A stretch of DNA of 41,436 bases from Streptomyces sp. ISL-94 (GTDB lineage: Bacteria; Actinomycetota; Actinomycetes; Streptomycetales; Streptomycetaceae). A program made the translations under genes and the position numbers. The stretch is taken from the NCBI RefSeq assembly GCF_018614075.1, contig NZ_JAGGOZ010000072.1, positions 1 to 41,436 on the forward strand, written 5' to 3'. A model generated the notes under the pieces. That model made no database searches and was not told the DNA's origin. It saw only the letters and a program-made list of their open reading frames with translations. Positions 1-8,204 of the stretch are shown here, piece after piece. The first letter of the stretch is position 1; every line of letters starts with the position of its first letter.

Positions 1-167
1 GAAACCCCCAAACCCTCACCGATTCCGACCCACTTGGGCCCCGCACTCCGAGGTTGCCGACCCAGGTTCGGGCACCGGCCCGCTCTGCTGCCGCGTGCGG
101 TGGGTGGGCAACCGCCGACCGAGCGGAGGGGGGAGAGGGGGGCCAAGGCCCCGCCCAGCCCCGCCCC

Positions 168-689
168 CTACATGCTCAGCGACCGCGCGTAGTTGATCTG
201 GGCCATGACGCGCTGGTAGGCCATCGCGTCCGTGGCCGGGAGCATCGTGGAGTGGTGGCGGCCGCCGCTGGTGACCGTGATCTGGATGTAGCCCGTGGTC
301 TTCTTCTCCTTCATCAGGAGGAAGAGCAGGCCGAGCAGGCAGAACAGGAAGAAAATGACGGCCAGTACGATCGCGTGCGCGGGGATCTTCTCCTCGGTGC
401 GCGAGAAGTCCGTCGCGTTCCACATCGCGCCCCTGAGCGGCATCGAGCCCGACGGGGTGATGATCTGGTCGCCGGCGATGCTGATGTCGCCGATCGAAAA
501 GCCCGCGCCGCCCGGTGCGGCCATGGGGTAGGCGGGGGTGGGCATGCCCGCGCCGCCGATCGTGGGCTGGTAGGGCGGGGTCGCCGGGTAGGGCTGCGGG
601 TAGCCGTAACTGGCCTCGCCCGGGCCCCATTTGTAGTCGCCGCCCTGGCCGGGGTCGCTCGCGTAAGGATTCGGCTGCTGCTCGCTCAT
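168..689 (-). CDS. Small membrane protein with Pro/Tyr-rich N-terminus
   Basis: A protein of 173 aa that I cannot name. Residues 1-60 are rich in Pro, Tyr, Gly and Ala, with PYP/PAYP-type repeats as in many actinobacterial membrane proteins with a disordered cytoplasmic head. Residues 62-100 look like a small folded segment. One strong membrane helix covers about 105-126 (a VIFFLFCLLG core) and is followed by KEKK, so by the positive-inside rule the tail after it may be cytoplasmic. The C-terminal 45 residues (GYIQITVTSGGRHHSTMLPA, then an amphipathic helix) resemble the short tail of other small Streptomyces membrane proteins. The ATG at 689 was chosen because the longer frame upstream is only an antisense shadow. 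It is followed by the relic at 731. Coding is well supported by composition; function is unknown. Confidence 0.7.
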   Translation of the reverse strand: MSEQQPNPYASDPGQGGDYKWGPGEASYGYPQPYPATPPYQPTIGGAGMPTPAYPMAAPGGAGFSIGDISIAGDQIITPSGSMPLRGAMWNATDFSRTEEKIPAHAIVLAVIFFLFCLLGLLFLLMKEKKTTGYIQITVTSGGRHHSTMLPATDAMAYQRVMAQINYARSLSM

Positions 690-730
690 GCGGCCGATCC
701 TTCCACAACGACCCCGGTCCCGTACCCCGG

Positions 731-1515
731 TCAGAGAGCTGCTTCGACAATGCCGGTGACGCGCGTGACGATGTCGGTCCTGGTCGCCGTCGGCGTCGGG
801 AGGAAGGACCAGGTGACGACCCGTCGGCCGTCGTTCGTGCCGAAGGTGCCGTTGGAGTACTGGGCCATGCTGCCGGTCTTCCCCCAGACCTCGGTACCGT
901 CCTCCAGCTTGTAGTACGCCAAACCGCCCTGGCTGAACGGCTCCTTGGCGGTCTTGGAGAGCGCCGGCATGACGAACAGCTGCCGCTGCTGGGCCGGGGG
1001 CAGCGGCCGGCTGCCCAGCAGTGCCTTCATGAAGCGCTCCATGTCCGGGGCGTTGGAGATCATCCCGCCCTCGGCCCACGCCCACGGCTCCTTCGGGGTG
1101 GGTGCGGCCAGCGACGGGCTCGGCATGGAGGCGTCCCCCGGGCGCGGGAGGTACGTGTGGCGCAGGCCGAGCGGGCGGGTGATGCGGCGCTGGAGCTCGT
1201 CGGCGTAGGAGCGGCCCGTGACCTTCTCGATGGCCAGGCCGAGGATGAAGAAGTTGCCGCCGTTGTACTGCTGCCTGGTGACGGGGTGTTCGGGGGTGGC
1301 GCAGCCGTCCGAGGTCCAGGCGGTGACGACCTTCTCCGGGGTCAGGCCGAGCCCGTCCCCGAGCGGCCCGCAGGGCATGCCCAGGCCGCTGGTGTGGCTG
1401 AGCAGCTGTCCGACGGTGATGGGCTGCCAGTGGGCCGGGATGGTGTCGGGGAGGATCTCGCGGATCGGGGTGTCCAGGGTGAACCGGCCCTCGGCGACCA
1501 GCGGAGCACGGGAAC
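731..1515 (-). pseudogene. Serine hydrolase (beta-lactamase / DD-peptidase family), 5'-truncated
   Basis: The frame encodes the C-terminal two thirds of a beta-lactamase-fold serine hydrolase. Visible landmarks are ITVGQLLSHTSGLG, then NGGNFFILGLAIEKVTGRSY, and near the end WGKTGSMAQYSNG, which supplies the KTG triad box. The similarity can be read back through EGRFTLDTPIREILP, but the frame then runs into the terminator hairpin of sdhB. The N-terminal part that carries the catalytic SxxK motif is absent, and no ATG or GTG precedes the ATG at 1378. That start would give 215 aa against the usual 350-400. I infer a 5' deletion that placed the remnant directly behind sdhB. A residual 215-aa product from 731-1378 is possible but would lack the catalytic serine. 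Confidence 0.7.
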
Positions 1516-1518
1516 GGG

Positions 1519-1558
1519 CGAGGGCCCCGCCCCGGGTGAACCGGGTGCGGGGCCCTCG
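1519..1558 (-). terminator. Terminator hairpin after sdhB
   Basis: A perfect 12-bp inverted repeat (1519-1530 with 1547-1558, CGAGGGCCCCGC/GCGGGGCCCTCG). A second inner stem CCCGG/CCGGG lies at 1531-1535 and 1541-1545. It starts 19 bases past the sdhB stop. There is no long T tract, which is usual for Streptomyces. It also marks the break point of the serine hydrolase relic. Confidence 0.75.
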
Positions 1559-1576
1559 TGCGGGCGCAGGGGGGGA

Positions 1577-2353
1577 TCAGAAGCGGCGCGTGATGAGAGC
1601 GCGCTTGACTTCCTGGATCGCCTTCGTGACCTCGATGCCACGCGGGCACGCGTCGGTGCAGTTGAAGGTCGTGCGGCAGCGCCACACGCCGTCCTTGTCG
1701 TTCAGGATCTCCAGCCGCTGCTCGCCGGCCTCGTCACGCGAGTCGAAGATGAAGCGGTGCGCGTTGACGATCGCCGCCGGGCCGAAGTACTGGCCGTCGT
1801 TCCAGAACACCGGGCACGAGGACGTGCACGCGGCGCACAGGATGCACTTGGTGGTGTCGTCGAAGCGCTCGCGGTCCTCGGCGGACTGCAGGCGCTCGCG
1901 CGTCGGCTCGTTGCCCTTGGTGACCAGGAACGGCATGACGTCGCGGTACGCCTGGAAGAAGGGCTCCATGTCGACGACAAGGTCCTTCATCACCGTGAGG
2001 CCCTTGATGGCCTCGACGGTGATCGGCTTCTCCGGGTTGATGTCCTTGATCAGCGTCTTGCAGGCGAGCCTGTTCTTGCCGTTGATCCGCATCGCGTCGG
2101 AGCCGCAGATGCCGTGCGCGCACGAGCGGCGGAAGGTCAGCGTGCCGTCGAGGTCCCACTTGATCTTGTGGAGACCGTCGAGCACGCGCTCCTTCGGGTC
2201 GATCTCGATCTGGAAGTCCTGCCACTGCGCCTCGTCCGAGATCTCGGGGTTGTAGCGGCGGATCCGGAACGTGACGGTGATGAAGGGGGAAGCCGCGGCC
2301 GCCTCCTCCATCTTGTCCATCTTGTCCGTCTTGCTCAGGGTCGGGGTGCCCAT
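1577..2353 (-). CDS. sdhB: Succinate dehydrogenase iron-sulfur subunit
   Basis: This 258-aa protein carries electrons from the flavin of SdhA to the membrane anchor of complex II. The N-terminal ferredoxin domain has SCAHGICGSD followed by NRLAC, so the 2Fe-2S ligands are C78, C83, D86 and C98; Asp at the third place is also found in E. coli SdhB. The C-terminal domain has CILCAACTSSCP (C170, C173, C176, C180) for the 4Fe-4S and 3Fe-4S clusters and CRTTFNCTDACPRG (C226, C232, C236). All cluster ligands are present and the length is normal. A 22-residue N-terminal extension rich in Lys, Asp and Ala precedes the fold. The ATG overlaps the sdhA stop as TGATG, so translation is probably coupled. 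It is the last gene of sdhCDAB. Confidence 0.97.
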   Translation of the reverse strand: MGTPTLSKTDKMDKMEEAAAASPFITVTFRIRRYNPEISDEAQWQDFQIEIDPKERVLDGLHKIKWDLDGTLTFRRSCAHGICGSDAMRINGKNRLACKTLIKDINPEKPITVEAIKGLTVMKDLVVDMEPFFQAYRDVMPFLVTKGNEPTRERLQSAEDRERFDDTTKCILCAACTSSCPVFWNDGQYFGPAAIVNAHRFIFDSRDEAGEQRLEILNDKDGVWRCRTTFNCTDACPRGIEVTKAIQEVKRALITRRF

Positions 2354-4107
2354 CAGTACTTACGCTCCATCGGCTGGTAGCGGGTGACGACGACGGGCTT
2401 GTAGTCCAGCCGGACGGAGTCCTTGCCGTCATCGCCGACCTCGCGGTACGCCATGGTGTGGCGCATGAAGTTGACGTCGTCGCGGTTCGGGTAGTCCTCG
2501 CGGTAGTGACCGCCGCGGGACTCCTTGCGCGCCAGCGCGGACACCGCCATGACCTCGGCCAGGTCGAGCAGGTTGCCCAGCTCGATGGCCTCCAGCAGGT
2601 CCGTGTTGAAGCGCTTGCCCTTGTCCTGGACGGACACGTTCTTGTAGCGCTCGCGCAGCTCGGCGATCTTCTCGACCGCGGTCTTGATGGTCTGCTCCGT
2701 ACGGAACACCATCACGCACGCGTCCATCGTCTCCTGGAGCTCCAGGCGCAGGTCGGCGACCCGCTCCTTGCCCGTGGAGTTGCGCAGCCGCTCGACGAGT
2801 TCGGCGACGTCCTGCGCCGGGTTCTCCGGCAGCTCGACGTAGTCGTTCTCGTGGGCGTACTTGGCGGCGGCGATGCCCGAGCGCTTGCCGAAGACGTTGA
2901 TGTCCAGCAGCGAGTTGGTGCCCAGGCGGTTCGCGCCGTGTACGGAGACGCAGGCGACCTCGCCGGCCGCGTACAGGCCCGGCACGACGGTGGTGTTGTC
3001 CGCCAGGACCTCACCCTCGACGTTGGTCGGGATGCCGCCCATGGCGTAGTGCGCGGTGGGCTGGATCGGGATCGGGTCCGTGTACGGCTCGATGCCCAGG
3101 TACGTGCGCGCGAACTCGGTGATGTCCGGGAGCTTCGCGTCGAGCTGCTCCGGCGGCAGGTGCGTCAGGTCCAGGTACACGTGGTCGCCGGCCGGACCGC
3201 AGCCGCGGCCCTCGCGGATCTCGGTGTAGATGGAGCGCGAGACGACGTCACGGGACGCGAGGTCCTTCATGACCGGCGCGTACTTCTCCATGAAGCGCTC
3301 GCCGTCCTTGTTGCGCAGGATGCCGCCCTCACCGCGGGCGCCCTCCGTCAGCAGGATGCCCATGCGCCAGATGCCCGTCGGGTGGAACTGGAAGAACTCC
3401 ATGTCCTCCAGGGGCAGGCCGCGGCGGTAGCAGGCCGCCTGGCCGTCACCCGTGAGGGTGTGCGCGTTGGAGGTCACCTTGAAGAACTTGCCGGTGCCGC
3501 CCGAGGCGTAGATGACGGACTTCGCCTGGAACACGTGGATCTCGCCGGTGGCGAGCTCGTACGCGACCACGCCGGCCGACTTCTTGACGCCGTCCTCCTC
3601 GACGAGGAGCTGGTCCAGGACGTAGAACTCGTTGAAGAACTCCACGCCCTCCTTGACGCAGTTCTGGTACAGCGTCTGGAGGATCATGTGGCCCGTGCGG
3701 TCCGCGGCGTAGCAGGACCGGCGGACCGGGGCCTCGCCGTGGTTGCGGGAGTGGCCGCCGAAGCGGCGCTGGTCGATGGTGCCGTCCGGGGTGCGGTTGA
3801 ACGGCAGGCCCATCTTCTCGAGGTCGAGGACCGCGTCGATGGCCTCCTTCGCCAGGATCTCGGCGGCGTCTTGGTCGACCAGGTAGTCACCGCCCTTGAC
3901 CGTGTCGAAGGTGTGCCACTCCCAGTTGTCGTCCTCCACGTTGGCCAGCGCGGCGGCCATGCCGCCCTGCGCGGCGCCCGTGTGGGAGCGGGTGGGGTAG
4001 AGCTTCGTCAGCACGGCGGTGCGGCTGCGCTTCGTCGCCTCGATGGCGGCGCGCATGCCCGCGCCACCGGCGCCGACGATGACGGTGTCGTACTTGTGGA
4101 TCTTCAT
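2353..4107 (-). CDS. sdhA: Succinate dehydrogenase flavoprotein subunit
   Basis: This 584-aa catalytic subunit of complex II oxidises succinate to fumarate in the TCA cycle at the inner face of the membrane. The N-terminus has the dinucleotide-binding fingerprint VGAGGAGMRAA (residues 11-21), then TRSHTGAAQGG, whose His42 is the expected covalent FAD ligand. The fumarate reductase/SDH motifs RRFGGHSRNHGEAPVRR and HGANRLGTNSLLD are intact, and the C-terminal domain runs to RKY with the family's usual length. It lies 24 bases downstream of sdhD and overlaps the ATG of sdhB by one base. Nothing is missing, so I regard it as the functional housekeeping enzyme. Confidence 0.98.
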   Translation of the reverse strand: MKIHKYDTVIVGAGGAGMRAAIEATKRSRTAVLTKLYPTRSHTGAAQGGMAAALANVEDDNWEWHTFDTVKGGDYLVDQDAAEILAKEAIDAVLDLEKMGLPFNRTPDGTIDQRRFGGHSRNHGEAPVRRSCYAADRTGHMILQTLYQNCVKEGVEFFNEFYVLDQLLVEEDGVKKSAGVVAYELATGEIHVFQAKSVIYASGGTGKFFKVTSNAHTLTGDGQAACYRRGLPLEDMEFFQFHPTGIWRMGILLTEGARGEGGILRNKDGERFMEKYAPVMKDLASRDVVSRSIYTEIREGRGCGPAGDHVYLDLTHLPPEQLDAKLPDITEFARTYLGIEPYTDPIPIQPTAHYAMGGIPTNVEGEVLADNTTVVPGLYAAGEVACVSVHGANRLGTNSLLDINVFGKRSGIAAAKYAHENDYVELPENPAQDVAELVERLRNSTGKERVADLRLELQETMDACVMVFRTEQTIKTAVEKIAELRERYKNVSVQDKGKRFNTDLLEAIELGNLLDLAEVMAVSALARKESRGGHYREDYPNRDDVNFMRHTMAYREVGDDGKDSVRLDYKPVVVTRYQPMERKY

Positions 4108-4131
4108 GAGTCGATTCGCCTCAGCCCGTGC

Positions 4132-4632
4132 CTAGCGGATGTTCGGGTCGAAGGTGAAGATCACCAGCGTGCCCAGAAGGATGGTGAACACCGTGGCGGT
4201 GTAGAGCAGGCCCTTCAGCCACAGCCGCGTGTTGGCGCGCTCCGCGTAGTCGTTGATGACGGTACGCAGACCGTTGGCGCCGTGCAGCATGGCCAGCCAC
4301 AGCATCAGCAGGTCCCAGACCTGCCAGAACGGGGACGCCCAGCGGCCGGCCACGAAGGCGAAGCCGATCTTGGAGACGCCGCCGTCGAGCACCAGCTGGA
4401 TCAGCAGGTGGCCGATGACCAGGACGACGAGGACGATGCCCGACAGGCGCATGAAGAGCCAGGCGGCCATCTCGAAGTTGCCGCGGGTCGAGCGCGGCGT
4501 CCTGCCGGTGCGCTTGCGCGGGGCCTCGATGTAGGGCGCCGGGTTCTCGACGTCGTAGAGGGAGACGCCCGTCACGGAGCCGCCGTCGCCGGCGGCCTTG
4601 GTCATGTCGACCGAAGAAGTGTCAGAAGACAT
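4132..4632 (-). CDS. sdhD: Succinate dehydrogenase membrane anchor subunit
   Basis: A 166-aa three-helix anchor. The N-terminal 50 residues are soluble (SSDTSSVD, then IEAPRKRTGR). Helix 1 includes WLFMRLSGIVLVVLVIGHLL, helix 2 WDLLMLWLAMLHGANGLRTV and helix 3 LLYTATVFTILLGTLVIF. The RLSG motif and the two His (GHLL, LHGANG) are the positions used for quinone and haem binding in SdhCD families. I chose the ATG at 4632 because GGGAAG ends nine bases before it. A GTG at 4641, which would overlap the sdhC stop as GTGA, is the alternative and adds three residues. It is second in the operon, after sdhC. Confidence 0.93.
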   Translation of the reverse strand: MSSDTSSVDMTKAAGDGGSVTGVSLYDVENPAPYIEAPRKRTGRTPRSTRGNFEMAAWLFMRLSGIVLVVLVIGHLLIQLVLDGGVSKIGFAFVAGRWASPFWQVWDLLMLWLAMLHGANGLRTVINDYAERANTRLWLKGLLYTATVFTILLGTLVIFTFDPNIR

Positions 4633-4637
4633 GCGTG

Positions 4638-5018
4638 TCACTTCCCGAACAGTTCAAGGTACGCGTGGTGCAGGACGGGGTACACGGCCCCGGCCATCAG
4701 CACGATCCAGACGCCCACCACGGTCCAGAGCATCTGCTTCTGGTAGCGCGGGCCCTTGGACCAGAAGTCCACAGCGATGACACGGAGACCGTTGAGCGCG
4801 TGGAAGAGGATTGCGGCGACGAGGCCGTACTCCAGCAGCGCGACGATCGGGGTCTTGTAGGTAGCCACGACATCGTCGTACGCCTCGGGGGAGACGCGGA
4901 CGAGAGCGGTGTCGAGGACGTGTACGAACAGGAAGAAAAAGATGAGGACGCCGGTGACTCGATGAGCCACCCACGACCACATTCCTTCCCGGCCGCGGTA
5001 CAACGTTCCAGCCGGCAC
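4638..5018 (-). CDS. sdhC: Succinate dehydrogenase cytochrome b556 subunit
   Basis: A 126-aa membrane anchor and the first gene of the sdh operon. It begins near MPAGTLYRGREGMWSWVAHR and has the conserved H-R-x-T-G box leading into helix 1 (GVLIFFFLFVHVLD). Helix 2 is VALLEYGLVAAILFHALNGLR with the expected haem-region His, and helix 3 is MLWTVVGVWIVLMAGAVYPV. The start is GTG at 5018, preceded by a GGAGGG ribosome-binding site about eight bases upstream. The 152 bases up to the uraD stop should contain the operon promoter; a TACGAT at 5108-5103 on the minus strand is a possible -10, but I find no convincing -35. Confidence 0.95.
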   Translation of the reverse strand: MPAGTLYRGREGMWSWVAHRVTGVLIFFFLFVHVLDTALVRVSPEAYDDVVATYKTPIVALLEYGLVAAILFHALNGLRVIAVDFWSKGPRYQKQMLWTVVGVWIVLMAGAVYPVLHHAYLELFGK

Positions 5019-5170
5019 GGAAAACCCTCCGGAAGCGGGGCGGGGGCCAGCCGGCTTCTTTGTCGGTCGGGCCCGGCCGGGTACGGTCCTCCGGCCCCGG
5101 ACATCGTAGCGACGCTTTGTCGGTTCCCTCGCCCGGGGTCCGCCGGTGTGATCAAACAGGCACGGACGGA

Positions 5171-5842
5171 CTATCCCACAGGGGCGAATAGCCCGATTTC
5201 CGGAGCAGATGGCCCATTCGCCGAGGTCAGCCGCCGCGTCAGGTCCAGCAGCCGGGCCTGCGCGACGCGGCGCAGCTCGTCCGCCGAGATCGCCCGCTCC
5301 TCGTCCACCTCGTGGCCCATGCGACGGCGGATCGCCCCCAGCAGCTGGTCCGCCTGCTCCTCCGGCGGATGCCCGGCGAGGCAGATCACGAAGGCGTGGC
5401 CGAACTTCCGTTCGTACTCGGCGTGGGCCGCGTCGAGGGCCAGCAGTGCGGCGTACGGGGCCCCGTGGCCCAACTCCACCGAGAACTCGGCGGCCAGCGC
5501 CTCCGAGAGATCCGGCTGGGAGAGGTCGTACGAGGCTTCGTCCGCGGCGGCGAGCAAAGCGCCGGAATCGGGGTAAGGGCGGTGTGCGGCCAGCCGGTGC
5601 GCCCAGCGCCGGCTGCCGCAGCAGTGCATCAGGACCGCCTGCGCGGTTTCGGGTGAGAGGGCGTTGAACCGGGTGAGGCCGGAGCCGTGAGAGGAGTCGG
5701 AGCGCGCTGCGGACTTCTCCCGCAGACTTTGGTATCCGGAAGGGGCCCCCAGGGAGGTGCTCGCGGTGCCCCCGTGGGCCTGTGCCGGAAGATGGCTGGA
5801 CAGCAGGGGGCTCCTCGGGGCGTGGCGCGGGTGTTCCGCCAC
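5171..5842 (-). CDS. uraD: 2-oxo-4-hydroxy-4-carboxy-5-ureidoimidazoline (OHCU) decarboxylase-like protein
   Basis: The core of this 223-aa frame matches the OHCU decarboxylase family, which converts OHCU to S-allantoin after urate oxidation in purine ring catabolism. Family landmarks are LTRFNALS, the block SRRWAHRLAAHRPYPDSGAL with the active-site His, ADEASYDLSQPDLSEALAAE, then HAEYERKFGHAFVICLAGHP and LGAIRRRMGHEVDEER. The fold starts about 60 residues in. The start is uncertain: no ATG exists nearby, and the candidates are GTG at 5842 or 5851, neither with a good ribosome-binding site. The leader is Ser/Arg-rich and partly coincides with a C/G-rich inverted repeat at 5735-5775, so part of it may be repeat-derived. 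It ends 152 bases upstream of sdhC. No other uricase-pathway gene is in the window. Confidence 0.75.
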   Translation of the reverse strand: MAEHPRHAPRSPLLSSHLPAQAHGGTASTSLGAPSGYQSLREKSAARSDSSHGSGLTRFNALSPETAQAVLMHCCGSRRWAHRLAAHRPYPDSGALLAAADEASYDLSQPDLSEALAAEFSVELGHGAPYAALLALDAAHAEYERKFGHAFVICLAGHPPEEQADQLLGAIRRRMGHEVDEERAISADELRRVAQARLLDLTRRLTSANGPSAPEIGLFAPVG

Positions 5843-5851
5843 GCTATCCAC

Positions 5852-6152
5852 GCAGGGCAGGCTGTGTCGTACCGATTCGGGGATTTCACCCGGAAGTGAG
5901 CCGAAAGGATGACGTGGGCGCCGAAGGCAGGACCGAGAAGGGGAGGGCGACCGAGGCCGCCACCCCCCACAGGAGAGGCCCCGGCCGCCATCCGTCACGG
6001 GCTCGTGCGACAAGCCCGTATCCCTGTCAGCGCCCCGAGTGCGTTTTGTGTCACACCCCGCTCCGCACAGGATTGGTTGCTCGTTGTACAACTCGTGGAC
6101 GAGAGGTGCTGGAAAGCCGTAACGTGCTGATTTGCGCCACACGTACAGGACA
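5852..6152. other. Intergenic region upstream of the ECF sigma gene
   Basis: About 300 bases between divergent uraD and the sigma gene without a convincing gene. It should hold both promoters. The most structured element is a perfect palindrome GTTGTACAAC at 6083-6092, flanked by CTCGT copies (6080-6084 and 6092-6096) and a nearby ACGAG. I do not recognise a known regulator site. Confidence 0.4.
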
Positions 6153-6902
6153 GTGAACGGGTTGGGGACTTTGCTGGGGGACGACGCCGAGCTGACCGCC
6201 GCAGTGCTCGCGGCACAGGACGGCGACGAGAACGCGTTCCGTACTGTGTACCGCGCCGTGCACCCGCGCCTGCTCGGATACGTACGCACGCTCGTCGGAG
6301 ACGGTGACGCGGAGGACGTGACCTCCGAGGCCTGGCTGCAGATCGCCCGCGACCTCGACTCCTTCACCGGCGACGCCGACCGCTTCCGGGGCTGGGCCGC
6401 CCGCATCGCACGCAACCGCGCCCTGGACCACATCCGCATGCGCGGCCGCCGTCCCGCCATCGGCGGCGATGAGACGGAACTCACGGGCTGGGCCGCCGAC
6501 AGCGACACCGCCGGCGCGGCGATGGAGGCCCTCTCCACCGGAAGGACCATGGCGCTCATCGCGCGGCTTCCGCAGGACCAGGCGGAGGCGGTCGTCCTGC
6601 GGGTCGTGGTCGGCCTGGACGCGAAGAGTGCCGCCGAGACCCTCGGCAAGCGGCCCGGAGCCGTACGCACCGCCGCGCACCGGGGCCTCAAGAAGCTCGC
6701 CGAGCTGCTCGCCGACGACGCGGACCGGGATGCGGAGTCGGAAGCGGAGGGCCGGGTCGGCCATAATGCCGGTGGCCGGCTACGGGACGGCGGGGGCGGG
6801 AGGGATCTCGACGCCGTACCCGCACAGCGCGGCCATGGCGGGGGCCTCGTAGAACAAACCGGTGTGACGCATTCACGTTGGCGGACGCAGAAGGACATGT
6901 GA
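6153..6902 (+). CDS. ECF-family RNA polymerase sigma factor
   Basis: A 249-aa group IV sigma factor. Sigma region 2 runs about residues 15-90, with the -10 recognition segment around SEAWLQIARDLDSF, FRGWAARIARNRALDHIR. Region 4 runs about 120-175, with LPQDQAEAVVLRVVVGLDAK and the helix-turn-helix SAAETLGKRPGAVRTAAHRGLKKLAE. After residue 185 comes a 65-residue tail rich in Gly, Arg and Asp with no recognised domain. I chose GTG at 6153 because AGGA lies just upstream; TTG at 6132 would add seven residues. The stop overlaps the ATG of the next gene by one base (TGATG), the classic arrangement for an ECF sigma and its membrane anti-sigma factor. Autoregulation is likely but not visible. Confidence 0.9.
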   Translation: MNGLGTLLGDDAELTAAVLAAQDGDENAFRTVYRAVHPRLLGYVRTLVGDGDAEDVTSEAWLQIARDLDSFTGDADRFRGWAARIARNRALDHIRMRGRRPAIGGDETELTGWAADSDTAGAAMEALSTGRTMALIARLPQDQAEAVVLRVVVGLDAKSAAETLGKRPGAVRTAAHRGLKKLAELLADDADRDAESEAEGRVGHNAGGRLRDGGGGRDLDAVPAQRGHGGGLVEQTGVTHSRWRTQKDM

Positions 6903-7978
6903 TGGCCGACGAGCGCGACAGGTGGCTGGACGGAGCCGCAGCGGAACGACTGCTGCGCGGAGAACCGGTGGAACCTGTGGGGCCGGCCGCCGATCCCCGA
7001 GCCCGGAGGGAAGCCGCCCGGCTGCGTGCCGCCCTCGACTCCCTCGACGCGCTGGGCGCCCCCGCGCCGGCCGGTGCGGAACTGCCCGGCGAGGCCGCGG
7101 CGCTGGCCGCCTTCCGCGCGGCGCGCGGCACGGCCGGTCCGGCAGCGGCCGGTTCCCCGGCGGCAGGCTCCGGCGCATCCGACGCCCCCACTGCACCCCT
7201 GGTCGACCTCGGCCGCACCGGCATCGGCATCGGCATCGGTATCGGCGGCAGAGGCAGAGGCAGCGGCAGCGGAACCCTCTCCGGGCCCCGGCGCGGCCGG
7301 CCCGTGCGGTTCGGCCTGGCGGCCGCCCTGGCGAGCATCGCGGTCGGCGGACTGGCCGCCGCGGCGGGGGCCGGACTGCTGGACCAGCCCCGGCGCACCA
7401 CCGCGGGCCCCGGCCCGGCGATGTCCGTCAGCGCGGACGGGATCCCGACCCAGGGCGCCGACGGCGGATCGCCCACCCTCAGCCCGCAGCTGCGGCCCAC
7501 CCCGCTCCCGGACGGCCCCGGGCAGTCGGCGACCGGGGGCACGGTTCCGCCGTCGGGCGGCACCGGGGAGCGTACGACGACGGACGGCGGAACCGGCGCC
7601 GGTTCCGGAGTCTCCCCGGGGGCCGGTGCGACCGGCGGCTCGGGCAAGGACGTCCAGGGCGGCAAGGACGGAGACCGGCAGGCCTTCGGCAGCGGAGGCG
7701 AAACCGGAACCGCCCTGACGGACCGCGACCGGGACCGCGAGAACCACCGCAGGGCCGTGGACCTCTGCAACGACTACCGGGCCGGGCACCTCAACGACGA
7801 CCGGCGCAGGCGGCTCTCAGCCCTGGCCGGCGGTCTCGCGCGGATCCCGTACTACTGCGAGGCGCTGCTCGACGGCGTGACCGACAGCAGCCGCAGTGCC
7901 GACGGCCCCGGGGACAGCGTGCTCAAGGCCCCGACCCTGGCGCCGGCCCTCTCGGGAACCCCGAAGACCGGCCGCTGA
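6902..7978 (+). CDS. Putative membrane-bound anti-sigma-like protein
   Basis: A 358-aa protein translationally coupled to the ECF sigma gene, with AAGGA seven bases before the ATG. Residues 1-130 are cytoplasmic and Ala/Arg-rich, starting ADERDRWLDGAAAERLL, a pattern seen at the N-termini of actinobacterial anti-sigma factors; there is no HxxxCxxC zinc motif. A low-complexity run GIGIGIGIGG (codon repeat GGCATC at 7219-7245) follows. One membrane helix sits at about 140-162 (FGLAAALASIAVGGLAAAAGAG). The outer part is disordered Gly/Ser/Thr/Pro-rich, then a small conserved-looking module near the end: RRAVDLCNDYRAG ... LARIPYYCEALL, where two Cys could form a disulfide. The anti-sigma role is inferred from position and topology only. 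Confidence 0.75.
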   Translation: MADERDRWLDGAAAERLLRGEPVEPVGPAADPRARREAARLRAALDSLDALGAPAPAGAELPGEAAALAAFRAARGTAGPAAAGSPAAGSGASDAPTAPLVDLGRTGIGIGIGIGGRGRGSGSGTLSGPRRGRPVRFGLAAALASIAVGGLAAAAGAGLLDQPRRTTAGPGPAMSVSADGIPTQGADGGSPTLSPQLRPTPLPDGPGQSATGGTVPPSGGTGERTTTDGGTGAGSGVSPGAGATGGSGKDVQGGKDGDRQAFGSGGETGTALTDRDRDRENHRRAVDLCNDYRAGHLNDDRRRRLSALAGGLARIPYYCEALLDGVTDSSRSADGPGDSVLKAPTLAPALSGTPKTGR

Positions 7979-8175
7979 GCCTGCCCGGCACATGCAGCTG
8001 ACACATGCGCCGACCCGCCTGTAACACTTTTCGAACCGGTGACGCAGTACGTAACGAGCCGACTGGTCATCGGCCGCGCATGAGCCGGGGTTCCCCCCGT
8101 ACCCCTGGGCTCTGCGCAACCGGCGCGGGCGGGGCACGTTCCCCCGGCCCTGCCCGCGCCCTTTACTTTCCGACC

Positions 8176-8191
8176 GGCCCGCCTGCGGGCC
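8176..8191 (-). terminator. Short GC hairpin after the L,D-transpeptidase gene
   Basis: Perfect 7-bp arms GGCCCGC and GCGGGCC separated by two bases, 14 bases past the stop at 8205 on the minus strand. A plausible terminator, but short. Confidence 0.4.
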
Positions 8192-8204
8192 CCCGCCCCC
8201 GGCC

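Noticed and set aside
7219..7245. GGCATC microsatellite as a phase-variation tract
   Set aside because: The unit is six bases, so copy-number change would not shift the frame; it encodes a Gly-Ile linker.
5171..7789. 872-aa open frame on the minus strand
   Set aside because: Its first two thirds are antisense to the ECF sigma factor and its partner, with Arg/Pro/Ser-rich composition typical of GC-rich antisense frames. Only the last part (uraD) is real.
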